Counted from the first letter of the stretch, positions 34,281-45,286 are shown. The stretch: DNA of 64,000 nucleotides from Streptomyces sp. NBC_00376 (GCF_036077095.1 NZ_CP107960.1:8556001-8620000); one strand, 5' to 3'. A program made the numbers and translations. The notes: generated by a model not told the origin, from the letters alone.

Positions 34281-35224
34281 GGTGCCACCGCCGCGGGGAC
34301 CGCCACCGAGACCGCGGCACCGTCCGACAGCAGGGGCAGCGGGGCCAGGTGCACACTCTCCCCGTCGAGGCAGATCCCGGCCTGCCGCACGTCGTAGTGC
34401 GCATGGCACCCGGCGCAGCGCAGGATCGCGTCCCCGGACCGGCCGCCCAGCCGCCGTGCCAGCGTGGCACCCTCGAACGGCCGCTCGCAGCGCGCGCACC
34501 GGTCCTCGAAGGCGAAGAGATCCGTGCCCACCCGACAGGCCACCACCGGCATCCTGCCGACATCGAACCGGGCCACGGCGCCGGACTCCAGGCCCGACAG
34601 CTCCGGCACGACCTCCCACGAGGCGCCGTCGTCGCCGGCCGTCCCGGACTCCGCGTGCAGCCGGGCGAACAGCGAGTCCACCGGTACCAGCGGCCCTGCT
34701 GCCCCGACGTCCTCGTCGGCCGCGGTCTCGACCTCGATCGAGGTGATCTCCGGCGCCGCCCCCTCCACAGCACCCTGTACGGCCAGCCTGAGCGTGACCG
34801 AGGACGACGGGCAGCCGTCACAACTGCCCAGCAGCCTCAACCGGACAGTTCCCTCATCGGTGACGGCGAGCAGCTCCACATCACCGCCGTGCGAACCCAG
34901 ATACGGTCGTACGCTCTCCAGAGCCCGCTCGACCCGGGTCTCCACGCCGTACGGATGCAGCCCGTGGACCAGCAGGACGCCGGCCACCAGCTCGTCGTCG
35001 GCCAGGGCGGCCAGGAGGTCGTCGTCCAGTCGCCCCTGTTCGTGCACCAGGTCGAGCAGCCGTTCCAGCCCGGCACCGTAGAAGTCGGCGACGAGCCGGA
35101 CCAGTTCCTCGCTGCGCTCGCGGGCGACCGCGCCGCCCGAGCCGCTGGCGGCGATCAGGGTGTCGATGCGTTCACCGGTCGTCCGCCAGTCGGGTGCGGC
35201 CGGGGAATCCTCCCGCGCCATCAC
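34277..35224 (-). CDS. NifU-like / Rieske-like fusion protein of the hydrogenase operon
   Basis: The protein has 315 residues. Residues 100-165 carry a NifU C-terminal-type scaffold with YLGSHGGDVELLAVTDEG and the cluster-binding LGSCDGCPSSSVTL. The C-terminal 110 residues have a Rieske-like beta layout (GRMPVVACRVGTDLFAFEDR). The expected CxH...CxxH is replaced by CARC about 26 residues before CAGCHAH, so a Cys-rich site is present. The protein may build or carry Fe-S clusters for the hydrogenase or act as its electron acceptor. The start overlaps the large-subunit stop (ATGA). Confidence 0.82.
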   Translation of the reverse strand: MMAREDSPAAPDWRTTGERIDTLIAASGSGGAVARERSEELVRLVADFYGAGLERLLDLVHEQGRLDDDLLAALADDELVAGVLLVHGLHPYGVETRVERALESVRPYLGSHGGDVELLAVTDEGTVRLRLLGSCDGCPSSSVTLRLAVQGAVEGAAPEITSIEVETAADEDVGAAGPLVPVDSLFARLHAESGTAGDDGASWEVVPELSGLESGAVARFDVGRMPVVACRVGTDLFAFEDRCARCERPFEGATLARRLGGRSGDAILRCAGCHAHYDVRQAGICLDGESVHLAPLPLLSDGAAVSVAVPAAVAP

Positions 35225-37014
35225 TCACTGCCCGCGGACTGGGTGGGGGAGTGCAGGAGCTCCAGCTTCTTGCCCTCGCCGAGATACATGTGCACACCGC
35301 AGGGCAGACAGGGGTCGAAGCTGCGCACCGTGCGCATGATGTCGATGCCCTTGAAGTGCTCCCTGTCGTTCTCCTCGAAGATCGGCTGGCCCTGCACGGC
35401 GTCCTCGTAGGGGCCTGGCGTGCCGTACGTGTCACGGGGGCTCGCGTTCCACGGAGTCGGCGGGTACGGGTGATAGTTCGCGATCTTGCCGTCCCTGATC
35501 ACCATGTGGTGGGAGAGGACACCGCGGACCGCCTCGGTGAAACCGCAGCCCACGCCCTCCTCGGGCACCTCGAACTTCTCCCAGGTCTTGGTGTTCCCGG
35601 AGCGGATCTCCGCCAGAGCCTTCTCCGCGAAGTGGAGCGCGCAGGCTGCCGCGTAGGCCTGGAAGTAGCTGCGCGCCCGGTTGCGCTCGATGGTGTTGCT
35701 CCACTTCGGGACGTGCCACTCCAGCTCCACCGGCCCCTTGAGGGCGGTCTTGGGGAGGTTGATCTTGACGCTGTGGCCGGTGGCCTGGATGTAACCGATG
35801 TCGACCAGACCGGCCAGCGCAGTGGTCCACAGCCGCGCGAGCGGCCCGCCGCCCGTGTCGAGCGCCAGGTAGTCCTTGCCGTCGAACCATCGCGGTGACA
35901 TGACCCAGCTGTACTTGTCGTCCAGGTCCCGCTTCTGCGGCTGCGGGTTGGTGTGCTGGTTCCAGGGGTGGCGCCGGTCGACCGGATTGCCGAGCGGGTC
36001 GTGGGAGACGAAGGTCTCCTGCTCGTCCCAGTCGTTGTAGTACGACGAACCGAGCAGGATCCGGATGCCGAGGTTGATCTTCACCAGGTCTGTGGTGACC
36101 AGCTTCCCGTCGACGACGACACCGGGGGTGACGTACATCTTCCGGCCCCAGTCGGTCATGTCCTTGTATTCGAAGTTGCAGTGCTCCGGGTCCTGGAAGG
36201 AGCCCCAGCAGCCCAGCAGGATCCGCCGGTTGCCGACCTGCTCGTACCCAGGCAGGGCTTCGTAGAAGAAGTCGAAGAGATCGTCGTGCATCGGCACGAC
36301 CTTCTTCATGAACTCGACGTACCGCTGGAGGCGGGTGATGTAGTCCGTCATCAGCTGGACGGTCGCCACGGTGCCGACCCCGCCGGGATAGAGCGTGGAG
36401 GGGTGCACGTGCCGGCCCTCCATCAGGCAGAACATCTCCCGGGTCATCCGGCTGACCTGGAGCGCCTCGCGGTAGAACTCGCCGGTGAACGGGTTCAGCG
36501 ATCGCATGATGTCGCCGATCGTCTTGTATCCGTGCGCGTCGGCGTGCGGGGAAGGGGTGCGGTTGGCCTGTTCCAGCACCCCGGGGTTGGTCTCCGCGAC
36601 CATCTTCTCGCAGTAGTCGACCCCGACCAGGTTCTCCTGGAAAATGTTGTGGTCGAACATGTACTCCGCAGCCTCGCCGAGATTCACGATCCATTCGCCG
36701 AGGTGCGGCGGCTTCACCCCGTACGCCATGTTCTGCGTGTAGCAGGAACATGTGGCGTGGTTGTCACCGCAGATCCCGCAGATGCGACTCGTGATGAAGT
36801 GCGCGTCCCGGGGGTCTTTTCCCTTCATGAAGACCGAATATCCCCGGAAGATGGAGCTGGTGCTGTGACACTCGGCGACCACCTTCTGCTTGAAGTCGAT
36901 CTTCGTGTAGATACCCAGACTGCCGACGATCCGGGTAATGGGATCCCACGCCATTTCGACCAGGTCGTTCTTTCCCTGGCCGCCCCCGGCACCCTTGTGC
37001 TGCGTCGCGGTCAT
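35221..37014 (-). CDS. hhyL: [NiFe] hydrogenase large subunit, group 1h (high-affinity H2 oxidation)
   Basis: The 597-residue catalytic subunit has nickel-binding motifs L1, TSRICGICGDNHATCS (C79, C82), and L2, SFDPCLPCGVH (C569, C572, H575). After H575 come 22 residues that the maturation protease would remove. L1 with DNHATCS, the full-length relationship to the adjacent Asp-type small subunit, and the accessory gene set are characteristic of actinobacterial enzymes that oxidise atmospheric hydrogen during starvation. It lies 46 bases downstream of the small subunit. Group assignment is from motif recognition and context, not from a tree. Confidence 0.95.
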   Translation of the reverse strand: MTATQHKGAGGGQGKNDLVEMAWDPITRIVGSLGIYTKIDFKQKVVAECHSTSSIFRGYSVFMKGKDPRDAHFITSRICGICGDNHATCSCYTQNMAYGVKPPHLGEWIVNLGEAAEYMFDHNIFQENLVGVDYCEKMVAETNPGVLEQANRTPSPHADAHGYKTIGDIMRSLNPFTGEFYREALQVSRMTREMFCLMEGRHVHPSTLYPGGVGTVATVQLMTDYITRLQRYVEFMKKVVPMHDDLFDFFYEALPGYEQVGNRRILLGCWGSFQDPEHCNFEYKDMTDWGRKMYVTPGVVVDGKLVTTDLVKINLGIRILLGSSYYNDWDEQETFVSHDPLGNPVDRRHPWNQHTNPQPQKRDLDDKYSWVMSPRWFDGKDYLALDTGGGPLARLWTTALAGLVDIGYIQATGHSVKINLPKTALKGPVELEWHVPKWSNTIERNRARSYFQAYAAACALHFAEKALAEIRSGNTKTWEKFEVPEEGVGCGFTEAVRGVLSHHMVIRDGKIANYHPYPPTPWNASPRDTYGTPGPYEDAVQGQPIFEENDREHFKGIDIMRTVRSFDPCLPCGVHMYLGEGKKLELLHSPTQSAGSE

Positions 37015-37060
37015 TGCGCCGCCTCTTCCTTCTGTCCGTTGCGGTGATGTACGCGGTCAC

Positions 37061-38116
<1,056 letters not shown>

Positions 38117-38374
38117 GGCAGTGTCGCCTTTCAGGATGACGGCCCAACCGGCCATCGGCCCCCACGGGTGGGTACGCACATTGCTACCATCACGCCTCGA
38201 TTCGTGGGCACCGGCAACAGGGGAATTCGCCGCCCCGGCTCCTCACCGGGGGCCGAATGACGGCATGCTGTGGGCCGCTCGGGTGGTCCGGGCGGGGGAC
38301 CGGTCCCGTCGGTCGGCGCCACGGTCCTCCCGTGGCCCTACGGTCGGAGGCACCCGCGGAAGGACGAGGCACCG
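38117..38374. promoter_or_regulatory. Divergent promoter region between hydrogenase operon and hypAB
   Basis: This 258-base gap holds the start signals for the leftward structural operon and the rightward hypA-hypB pair. No clear palindromic operator or exact sigma-factor consensus was identified. The left part (38165-38215) is less GC-rich and is the best place to look for the hhyS promoter. Confidence 0.5.
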
Positions 38375-38704
38375 GTGCACGAGCTCGCCATCACACAGAG
38401 CGTCGTCGACTCGGTGTGCGAACGCGCCGGGGGGCGTCCGGTCCGCTCGGTCCGCGTCCGCGTCGGCGTGCTCACGGCCGTGGTGCCCGACTCGATGCGG
38501 TTCTGCTTCGGCCTGGTCACGGAGGGAACGGCCGCCGAGGGCGCGCAGTTGGAGATCGACCAGCCGCCCGGCGCCGGCCGCTGCCGCACCTGTGCCGTCG
38601 CATTCACCCTGACCGACCTGATTCTGCTGTGTCCCTGCGGCAGCGCGGATGTGGAGATCACATCGGGACAGGAACTGCAGATCGTCTCCATGGAAGTGGG
38701 CTGA
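38375..38704 (+). CDS. hypA: Hydrogenase nickel chaperone HypA
   Basis: The 109-residue protein starts at GTG 38375: VHELAITQSVVDSVCERAGG. It supplies the Met-His-Glu nickel site at the N-terminus (initiator Met, H2, E3). The zinc domain has CRTCAVAF and LLCPCGSAD in place of the usual two CxxC pairs, the second pair being CPC. A good ribosome site (AGGACGAGG) precedes the GTG; the longer upstream reading has no HypA homology. It delivers nickel with HypB, encoded 3 bases downstream. Confidence 0.93.
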   Translation: MHELAITQSVVDSVCERAGGRPVRSVRVRVGVLTAVVPDSMRFCFGLVTEGTAAEGAQLEIDQPPGAGRCRTCAVAFTLTDLILLCPCGSADVEITSGQELQIVSMEVG

Positions 38705-38707
38705 ACC

Positions 38708-39493
38708 ATGTGCGGTACCTGCGGCTGTGCCGAGGAGTCCGGTGGGACCAGGGTGGTGATGCTGCGGGAGGATGATGCACCGGACCACGGGCATCCGCAT
38801 CCGACCCCGCACTCTCATCCGCACGAGCGTCGTCAGCCGAGTGGAGCCGGTGAGACCGTCACCATCGAGCAGAAAGTACTCGCCAAGAACGACCTGCTCG
38901 CGGAACGCAACCGGACGTGGATGACCGATCGCGGCGTCGTGGCCGTGAACATGATGAGCTCGCCGGGCGCAGGCAAGACCACCCTGCTGGAACGCACCGT
39001 CACCGACCTCGGCGGCCGCCGGCCGGTGGCTGTCATCGAGGGCGATCAGGAGACGAGGCTCGACGCCGACCGGATCAGGCGTACGGGCTGCGCCGTGGTG
39101 CAGGTGAACACGGGGGCGGGGTGCCACCTCGACGCGGAGATGATGCGGGACGCACTCACTGCACTGTCCCCGGCCGAGGGATCGCTACTCATGGTGGAGA
39201 ACGTCGGAAACCTGGTGTGCCCCGCCCTGTTCGACCTGGGGGAGCGCAGCAAGGTCGTGATCATCTCGGTCACCGAGGGCACGGACAAGCCGCTGAAGTA
39301 CCCGTACATGTTCGCCGCTGCCGATCTGATCCTGATCAACAAGTCCGATCTCCTGCCCCATGTCGACTTCGACGTCGAGCAGTGCGCGCAGCACGCGCGC
39401 TCGGTGAACCCGGACGTGCGCGTGCTGACGGTCTCCGCGACCACCGGCGAGGGCCTGGCCCACTGGTACGACTGGCTGGCGGAGCAGCGGTAG
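38708..39493 (+). CDS. hypB: Hydrogenase nickel-insertion GTPase HypB
   Basis: The 261-residue protein has an N-terminal nickel-binding MCGTCGC motif followed by a His-rich stretch (DHGHPHPTPHSHPHERRQ). Then comes the G domain with P-loop SSPGAGKTT (about residues 84-92), IEGDQETRLDADRI, the metal-binding GCHLDAEM, ENVGNLVCP and NKSDLLPH. It combines nickel storage and GTP-driven transfer to the large subunit. It is co-transcribed with hypA and ends 22 bases before the convergent hypX. Confidence 0.96.
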   Translation: MCGTCGCAEESGGTRVVMLREDDAPDHGHPHPTPHSHPHERRQPSGAGETVTIEQKVLAKNDLLAERNRTWMTDRGVVAVNMMSSPGAGKTTLLERTVTDLGGRRPVAVIEGDQETRLDADRIRRTGCAVVQVNTGAGCHLDAEMMRDALTALSPAEGSLLMVENVGNLVCPALFDLGERSKVVIISVTEGTDKPLKYPYMFAAADLILINKSDLLPHVDFDVEQCAQHARSVNPDVRVLTVSATTGEGLAHWYDWLAEQR

Positions 39494-39515
39494 CCGCTCC
39501 GCCGCCGCACCGCGG

Positions 39516-41201
39516 TCAGCCCCGGGGGAACGAGGGCTGCGGGACCGCGGTGGCGGACGCCGGGCGCTCCTTGCGGACGAACGCCCGGCGCAGCCCGTGG
39601 TACGGGTGGTGCGGGTCCGCGAAGATGCGGTACATGCGGACGAGTTCGGCCTCCCGGTACGGGGCCAGGTCGACCCGGTCCCGCTCCTCCTTCTTCGCGT
39701 GGATCCGGGACTGCGTCGCGGGCAGGGCTGACAGGCGGGTCGCCAGGGCACCGACCTCCGAGTCGAACGACTGGGGTGCGCACGGGATCACCCTGTCGAC
39801 CAGTCCGAGCCGGTGGGCCGCGGTGGAGCTGACCGGCAGGGCGTCCCGCATGAGCCGGTCGGCAGCCGGCGCCCCCACCCGCCGCGGCAGCGTGTACGTC
39901 CAGTACTCCGATCCGTAAAGCCCCATCAGGCGGTAATGCGGATTGAACACCGCGCCCGCCCTGCACCACACCTCGTCGGCGGCGAGGGCCAGCATCACCC
40001 CGCCCGCCGCGGCGTTCCCGGCCAGGGCGGCGACGACGAGCCGGTCCGTGGTGGTCAGCACCGCCTCCACCAGGTCGTCCATGGCATTGATGTTGGCCCA
40101 GGACTCGGCGCCGGGGTCGGCCGCTGCCTCGATCACGTTGAGGTGGATGCCGTTGGAGAAGAAGTCCCGGCCGCCGCCGACGACCAGTACCGAGGTGGGC
40201 CGGGAGCAGGCGAACCGGTAGGCGCGCAGCAGGCGTTGGCACTGCTCCGTGCTCATCGCACCGCCGCGGAACGAGAACGAAAGGAAGCCGGTCCCGGCCT
40301 CCTCCCGGTAGCCGATCTCGGACCAGGTGTCGTCGTCCCCGGTCCGGTGCAGCGGAGCCGGCTGCTCGGGCACGGCACACAGTCGCCCGGCCACCGCCGA
40401 GGTGGCGGGGAGCTTGAAGGTGGCCGGGCCGCCCGGCGCCCGCCGTGGCCGCAGCTCGGGGATCCACACCGCGCCGTCGGTGGTCGCCCGGCAGATCGCG
40501 CCGTCCCGGGTGGCCACCACATCCCCCGGACGCCCGCCCAGCCGGGACTCGGGATACCCGCCGTGCAGGAACCACTCGCCGCCCAGCAACTCGTCGAGCA
40601 CACCGGGCTGGGAGTCCGCCGCCCTGAGTTTGCGGACCACCGTCGCGGTGGAGTCCGACCGCCAGTCGATGCGACGCAGCGATTGGCGGAACATGGGGCG
40701 GCAGTTTTCGCCGGCGCCGGAGGCCTGCGGCGCCGGGGTGTACGTCCCCGACGCGAAGCGTCCGACGGCCAGGAGCACCGCCTCCACGGCGGCGTCCGAG
40801 ATCTCGTTGCGGTACAGGTCGCTCTTGGCCACCGGGGGCAGCGGACAGGTCACGGACGCCCAGACGTCGCCCGCGTCCATCTCCGCGTTCGCCTGAAGCA
40901 CGGTGACGCCCCAGCGGTCCGCTCCCTCGTGGACGGCCCAGTCCAGGGAGGAGGGCCCGCGGTCGCCGACCGGCCCCGGATGGACGACGAGGCAGGTGTG
41001 GACCGACCAGACGTCCCTAGGGATCGCGGTCTTCAGATACGGAGCCACAACAAGGTCCGGGCACTCCCGGCGGACGGCTTCCCGGACCAGGTCTTCCTCG
41101 TGCGCGAGCTGCACGGCAACGGAGTGCCCGCGGTCCCTCAGCTCCGCCTGGACACGTTGGGTAAGGCTGTTGAAGGCGCTTGCGACAAGCAGGATGTGCA
41201 T
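39516..41201 (-). CDS. hypX: HypX/HoxX: aerobic CO-ligand synthesis protein
   Basis: The 561-residue protein has two domains. The N-terminal half is formyltransferase-like, binding formyl-tetrahydrofolate (MHILLVASAFNSLTQRVQAE ... HPGPVGDRGPSSLDWAVHEG). The C-terminal half is enoyl-CoA-hydratase/crotonase-like (SVLVVGGGRDFFSNGIHLNV, ALAGNAAAGGVMLALAADEV). HypX releases CO from formyl-THF for the active-site iron under air, so its presence matches an aerobic hydrogenase. It is convergent with hypB and has its own promoter to the right. The start ATG at 41201 follows GGGAGATCGCC. Confidence 0.93.
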   Translation of the reverse strand: MHILLVASAFNSLTQRVQAELRDRGHSVAVQLAHEEDLVREAVRRECPDLVVAPYLKTAIPRDVWSVHTCLVVHPGPVGDRGPSSLDWAVHEGADRWGVTVLQANAEMDAGDVWASVTCPLPPVAKSDLYRNEISDAAVEAVLLAVGRFASGTYTPAPQASGAGENCRPMFRQSLRRIDWRSDSTATVVRKLRAADSQPGVLDELLGGEWFLHGGYPESRLGGRPGDVVATRDGAICRATTDGAVWIPELRPRRAPGGPATFKLPATSAVAGRLCAVPEQPAPLHRTGDDDTWSEIGYREEAGTGFLSFSFRGGAMSTEQCQRLLRAYRFACSRPTSVLVVGGGRDFFSNGIHLNVIEAAADPGAESWANINAMDDLVEAVLTTTDRLVVAALAGNAAAGGVMLALAADEVWCRAGAVFNPHYRLMGLYGSEYWTYTLPRRVGAPAADRLMRDALPVSSTAAHRLGLVDRVIPCAPQSFDSEVGALATRLSALPATQSRIHAKKEERDRVDLAPYREAELVRMYRIFADPHHPYHGLRRAFVRKERPASATAVPQPSFPRG

Positions 41202-41653
41202 GGCGATCTCCCGGTGGCTGCGGTCCGTCCTGATCGAGCGTGAGCGTGGGCCCTTGCCCGGCGGGACTCACCCGGCGGGAACATGCCGGGAATTCACCCG
41301 AAGCGCACAGGGCGGACAGGGAGCCGACGCGCTGCTCCGCTCGCCGAATTCCTGCATCGAGGTGCAGGGGATGCCCGGGAAGCGGCGGGATTGCACCGCG
41401 GGCACGACCCGGATGCCGGTGGTCAGGGACGTGCGGCCAATGGTTGCCTCAACGGAGTTCGACGGACACGAACGTCGCCGACCCCGGCCGCCAGGTGCGG
41501 CTGGGCTTCTTGGCTGACCAGGATCGCTTACGGGGGTACCGCCGCCGATTACTCTGCACGCTCGCACGGAGAGCGACTCGCAGGGTGGAAGCCGAACGCG
41601 ATTGAACGGCCTCACGACGGATGCGGCTGTGCGCGCCCGATGAGGGCTCCGGG
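41202..41653. other. 452 bases without a recognised gene
   Basis: This region is upstream of hypX. Only low-quality overlapping frames are present. It should contain the hypX promoter close to 41202-41280. Confidence 0.4.
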
Positions 41654-41894
41654 CTACTGGTCGGCCGAAGTGATCCGACGGCCCGTGAGACTCGTGGGCC
41701 GGATCGACACCCACATCTCGCACTCCCCGCCCGCCCATGGTCTGGTGTGGGCGTCTCGGGCGAGCCTGCGCAAGGTGTCGGAATCCGTCACGGTGCTCGC
41801 GGGGCCGACGGCGAGCACGCTCCAGCCCTGGCTCAGGGCATCGTCCACGTGGTCGACCTCGAAGCGACCGGACCGCGCCCCTCGTCCGGTTCAC
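41654..41894 (-). pseudogene. Pyridoxamine-5'-phosphate-oxidase-like protein, C-terminal fragment
   Basis: About 80 codons read GARSGRFEVDHVDDALSQGW, then SVLAVGPASTVTDSDTLRRL and WVSIRPTSLTGRRI. This is the C-terminal half of split-barrel flavin-binding proteins common in Streptomyces. The N-terminal half and a credible start are missing, so it is a truncated remnant. Confidence 0.65.
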
Positions 41895-42400
41895 CGCGAG
41901 CTGATCGGTCCTTTCGGCCGAGTGGGGCCCTCATCCATTGAGACGAGTGGGGCTTTGTTGTGTGTCAGTGGCGGCTCTGGTGGGTCATTCAGCGGGTCGG
42001 CCTGCCCTGCAACTTGTCGTACAACGTGCCTCCAGAGGTCACCGTACGGGGGCCCGTGGTCAAGGGGTCTGACCTGCGGTCAAGGGGGCCGGTCAGGGGC
42101 CTGGCGGATGCCGACAACTTCCGCACGGCATCGCTGTGGTGCTGGTGGTGGTCGGCGTACGTAATGCGGCATGCCATACCTCCAGGCTCCCGCCCGGAGT
42201 CGCTGCGCGCGGCACACAGGAAGCCCGACGAACACGCCCCGCCGCTCCGGGAGCACCCGGCATCGCCGCTGCCCTGCAGCACAACGCCCGCGACCCGGAA
42301 CGTCCACTCGCCCTCCATGGGCTCGCATGACCGTCACCCGCGTGGAACCGCCGGGGCAAAAGCAGTTGATCGGCCGCTTCCCCTCGTATAGCAATGCGCT
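41895..42400. other. 506 bases without a recognised gene
   Basis: This lies between the split-barrel fragment and the acetyltransferase. Open frames overlap on both strands with no consistent codon bias and no family match. It is probably decayed sequence. Confidence 0.4.
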
Positions 42401-42937
42401 GTGATACATGGCGAAAAGATCGGGCTGCGCGCCCGGCACGAGAGCGACGTCCCAGTTCTCCAGTCCGAGCTGTACGACGATGTGGCTACACGGTCACGCG
42501 CCGACTCCCGCCCCTGGCAGCCCATCCCGCCGGGCTCGGGGCAGTCGCCCTACGCAGTGGCCGAGCCGTCGGACGAGGCAGCCTGCTTCTCCGTAGTGGA
42601 GCTGGAGTCGCAGGAGCTGGTCGGCGAGGCCCTTCTATGGGGCATCGACACACACAACAGGACGGCTCACATCGGGATCTCCCTGCGACCCGCATTCCGC
42701 GGCCGCGGGCTCGGCGCCGATGTCCTGCAGGCACTGTGTGAATACGGATTCGCCGTACGTGGACTGCAGCGCCTGCAGATTGAGACCCTCACGGACAACA
42801 CCCCGATGATCGCAGCGGCAACCAGGGTGGGGTTCACGCGAGAGGGAACGCTGCGGCACTCCGCCTGGGTGTACGGCGCATACGCAGACGAGGCCATCCT
42901 TGGCCTCCTCGTGAACGATTGGACGCCCCGGGCATGA
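42401..42937 (+). CDS. GNAT-family N-acetyltransferase (RimJ/RimL type)
   Basis: The 178-residue protein starts at GTG (VIHGEKIGLRARHESDVPVL). The acetyl-CoA motif is LRPAFRGRGLGADVLQALCE (R/Q-x-x-G-x-G pattern), followed by the typical QRLQIETLTDNTPMIAAATR and VGFTREGTLRHSAW. This C-terminal block is characteristic of RimJ/RimL-like enzymes that acetylate ribosomal protein or small-molecule amines. The substrate is unknown. It stands alone between two degraded regions. Confidence 0.87.
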   Translation: MIHGEKIGLRARHESDVPVLQSELYDDVATRSRADSRPWQPIPPGSGQSPYAVAEPSDEAACFSVVELESQELVGEALLWGIDTHNRTAHIGISLRPAFRGRGLGADVLQALCEYGFAVRGLQRLQIETLTDNTPMIAAATRVGFTREGTLRHSAWVYGAYADEAILGLLVNDWTPRA

Positions 42938-42943
42938 ACAGCC

Positions 42944-43735
42944 GGAGCTTCCGCTTGCAGTCCCGCTCGGTCTTGCCGAGCACACCGTCGCTGAAGAGCG
43001 CGTAGCGTGCGGCGGCAGTCACCCCGCTGCCCGGTACGCACAGCGTGGCCAGCAGCGTCAGGCGCTGTGGCGGCTTCATCCGCTCCAGGTTCGCCGGGTA
43101 CTCCTTCGGCGAAGTGCGACCGGCCTCCGCCGGACACCGCGCCGTCCTTCGGGCGGTCACTCGCGATCAGGTCCTTCAGTCGCAACCAGGTCGTGTGGTT
43201 GAGCCGGTCCAACGTGCTGCGGCAGAACCGCGCCTCGAACTCCTTGACCGCCTTGCCCACCAGGCGCCGGACCTGCCCCGGCGTCGGCGGCTCGACCTGG
43301 TCATTGCGGCACCGGGCCACCACCGCGGCCGCCAACCGGTCCCGCGACAGCTCCACCGGGCACAGTTCGGTGGCCAGCCACCCGGCCAGCCGCTCTTGGT
43401 CCTCCTCGGTGTTCGCCCGGAATCCGTGCACCGCCCGGATCTCGCCCCGATGCCGCTGGATCGCCTTGCTCTGCCAGTCGTGGTCCGCCCACGCCTCGGC
43501 CGGCACCTTCACCTGCTGGGCCACGTACTCCACCGCGGCGGCCGGCACCTCCCTGGCCGACTCCGGGAACCGAGCCTTCACCTCGAAGAACTTCAGCAGC
43601 AGCGCGAACCCGAGCCGAGTCGCCCCGGACTTGTTCCGCACCTCTTCTTCGAGCAGCGTCCAGACCTCGATCAGGTCCTCCGGCGCCAGTCCTGCCGCAC
43701 TCGTAGCCCTCCGCCCCTGACCGAGATCACTCGTT
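42944..43735 (-). pseudogene. Tn3-family transposase N-terminal remnant (DUF4158 region)
   Basis: Homology starts APEDLIEVWTLLEEEVRNKS and continues GATRLGFALLLKFFEVKARF and AVEYVAQQVKVPAEAWADHD, then through AVHGFRANTEEDQERLAGWL to CRSTLDRLNHTTWLRLKDLI, the DUF4158 start of Tn3 transposases. After about 43150 the match moves to another frame (RMKPPQRLTLLATLCVPGSG). There is no start codon and the catalytic two thirds are missing, so it is a dead 5' fragment that was itself rearranged. Confidence 0.8.
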
Positions 43736-44065
43736 CAGCTCGACGAGACACTCAGCGAGGGGAAACGAGGCCGCGAAAGTCACACGGCGCTACATGTCCG
43801 TTCGCCGTAGCTCTACGAGAACCGGGCCAAGTAGGCCGAGCAAGGCGCAGCAGGCGTTCCATCGCGGCCTGGCGCCCCTCGCCCAGTGAGCGAACGCGAG
43901 CACACCGACCGGCCGGCGGCCGCGCGGGCACAGCGGAGAGGTCACACTCGACACCAAACCGGCACTCGCGCCCGGCCCTGGAGCCGAGCTCTTGCCCCGA
44001 GCTGCGCGCACCAGGCCGGACCCGACGGGCCGGCCCGTATGGCCTTGATGGCCTCGGCGATCGCG
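43736..44065. other. 330 bases without a recognised gene
   Basis: This lies between the Tn3 remnant and the P450 stop. GC-rich low-complexity frames only. It may contain the P450 operon terminator and a decayed transposon end. Confidence 0.4.
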
Positions 44066-45286
44066 TCACTCGCCACCCTGCTCGACGTGGAGATGGATCG
44101 GACCGCGAAGAACGGGGCTGCGCCGGTACGGTGGCGGGTCGGCAACCAGGCTGGGGCGATCGAGGCGACGTACGAGCTCGGTCAGTGCGATCTGTGTTTC
44201 GCGCCGGGCCAGCGGGCCGCCGAAGCACAAGTGGATGCCGCTGCCGAAGCCGAGGTGCTGGTTGTCACGCCGATCGGGGTCGAAGCGGTCGGGATCGTGG
44301 AAACGGTCAGGATCGCGGCTGCCCGAGGCCAGCATCAGCATGATCTGTGAGCCCTTGGGGACAACGGTGTCGGCGACGGTGATGTCGCTGTACGCCGCCC
44401 GCCAGGGAATGATGTGCACGGGAGGTTCGTAGCGCAGCAGTTCCTCCACCAGTGGCACGACCAAGTCCGGCTCGTCGCGCAGTCGTTGCAGCACCTGCGG
44501 GTGGCGCAGCAGAGTCAGCATGCCGTTGGTGATGAGATTGACGGTGGTCTCGTGGCCGGCGATCAGCAGCAGGTTGGCGGTGGCGACGATTTCCTCGTCG
44601 GTCATCCGCCCGTCGGGCCCGTCATCATTGGCCAGCCGTGACAACAGGTCGTCGCCCGGTCGGCCGTGGCGTTGCTCCAGAAGCCCGCCGAGGTACTGGC
44701 GAAGGTCTTTACGGGCCTGCAAGCCCTTGTCCATTTTTTCCTTCGGGTCGGTCTTGGGGTCGTAGTCGATCGAATTGACGATGTCGTCGACCCACAAGTG
44801 GAACTTCGGTTCGTCCTCGCGTGGCACGCCGAGAAGGTGGCAGATCACAGTGACGGGGAACGGGTAGGCGAAGTCGTCGACGATGTCGATCTGCTCCTTG
44901 TCCGCGAAGTCGTCGATCAGGCTGCTGACGGTGGCGGTCAGGGAAGGTTCCATGCCGGCCACCAGCCCCGGGGTGTGCGGGGGGCCGAAATGGCGCATCG
45001 CCATACGCCGCAGGCGGTCGTGTTCGGGAGGATCGAGGTTGATGAACGCCGGCTTGGTCTGTTCCTCGGCTCCGGCCGTCGGATGGGAAAGATTGCGCGT
45101 GTCCGAACTCAGCTGCGGGTTGTGCAGGATGTCCGCGATCTCGCGATAGGTGCTGATGACGTAGCTGCCGTCCGCCTGCCGGGCCACCGGCGTCCTGCGC
45201 AGCTCGGCGTAGAGCGGGTACGGGTCGGCCCGGGAGGAGTAGTCGAGGATCCGGCGCAGCATGTCGGGCGTCTCGGTCGTGGTCAT
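44066..45286 (-). CDS. Cytochrome P450
   Basis: The 406-residue bacterial class I P450 has a heme-binding loop HLGFGSGIHLCFGGPLAR with cysteine ligand C354. The I-helix oxygen-activation motif is LLLIAGHETTVN, and the K-helix ExxR lies in EELLRYEPP. It is a soluble monooxygenase whose substrate cannot be read from sequence. The start lies 12 bases after the ferredoxin reductase stop, in an operon that also encodes the ferredoxin, so the whole electron-transfer chain is local. Confidence 0.94.
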   Translation of the reverse strand: MTTTETPDMLRRILDYSSRADPYPLYAELRRTPVARQADGSYVISTYREIADILHNPQLSSDTRNLSHPTAGAEEQTKPAFINLDPPEHDRLRRMAMRHFGPPHTPGLVAGMEPSLTATVSSLIDDFADKEQIDIVDDFAYPFPVTVICHLLGVPREDEPKFHLWVDDIVNSIDYDPKTDPKEKMDKGLQARKDLRQYLGGLLEQRHGRPGDDLLSRLANDDGPDGRMTDEEIVATANLLLIAGHETTVNLITNGMLTLLRHPQVLQRLRDEPDLVVPLVEELLRYEPPVHIIPWRAAYSDITVADTVVPKGSQIMLMLASGSRDPDRFHDPDRFDPDRRDNQHLGFGSGIHLCFGGPLARRETQIALTELVRRLDRPSLVADPPPYRRSPVLRGPIHLHVEQGGE

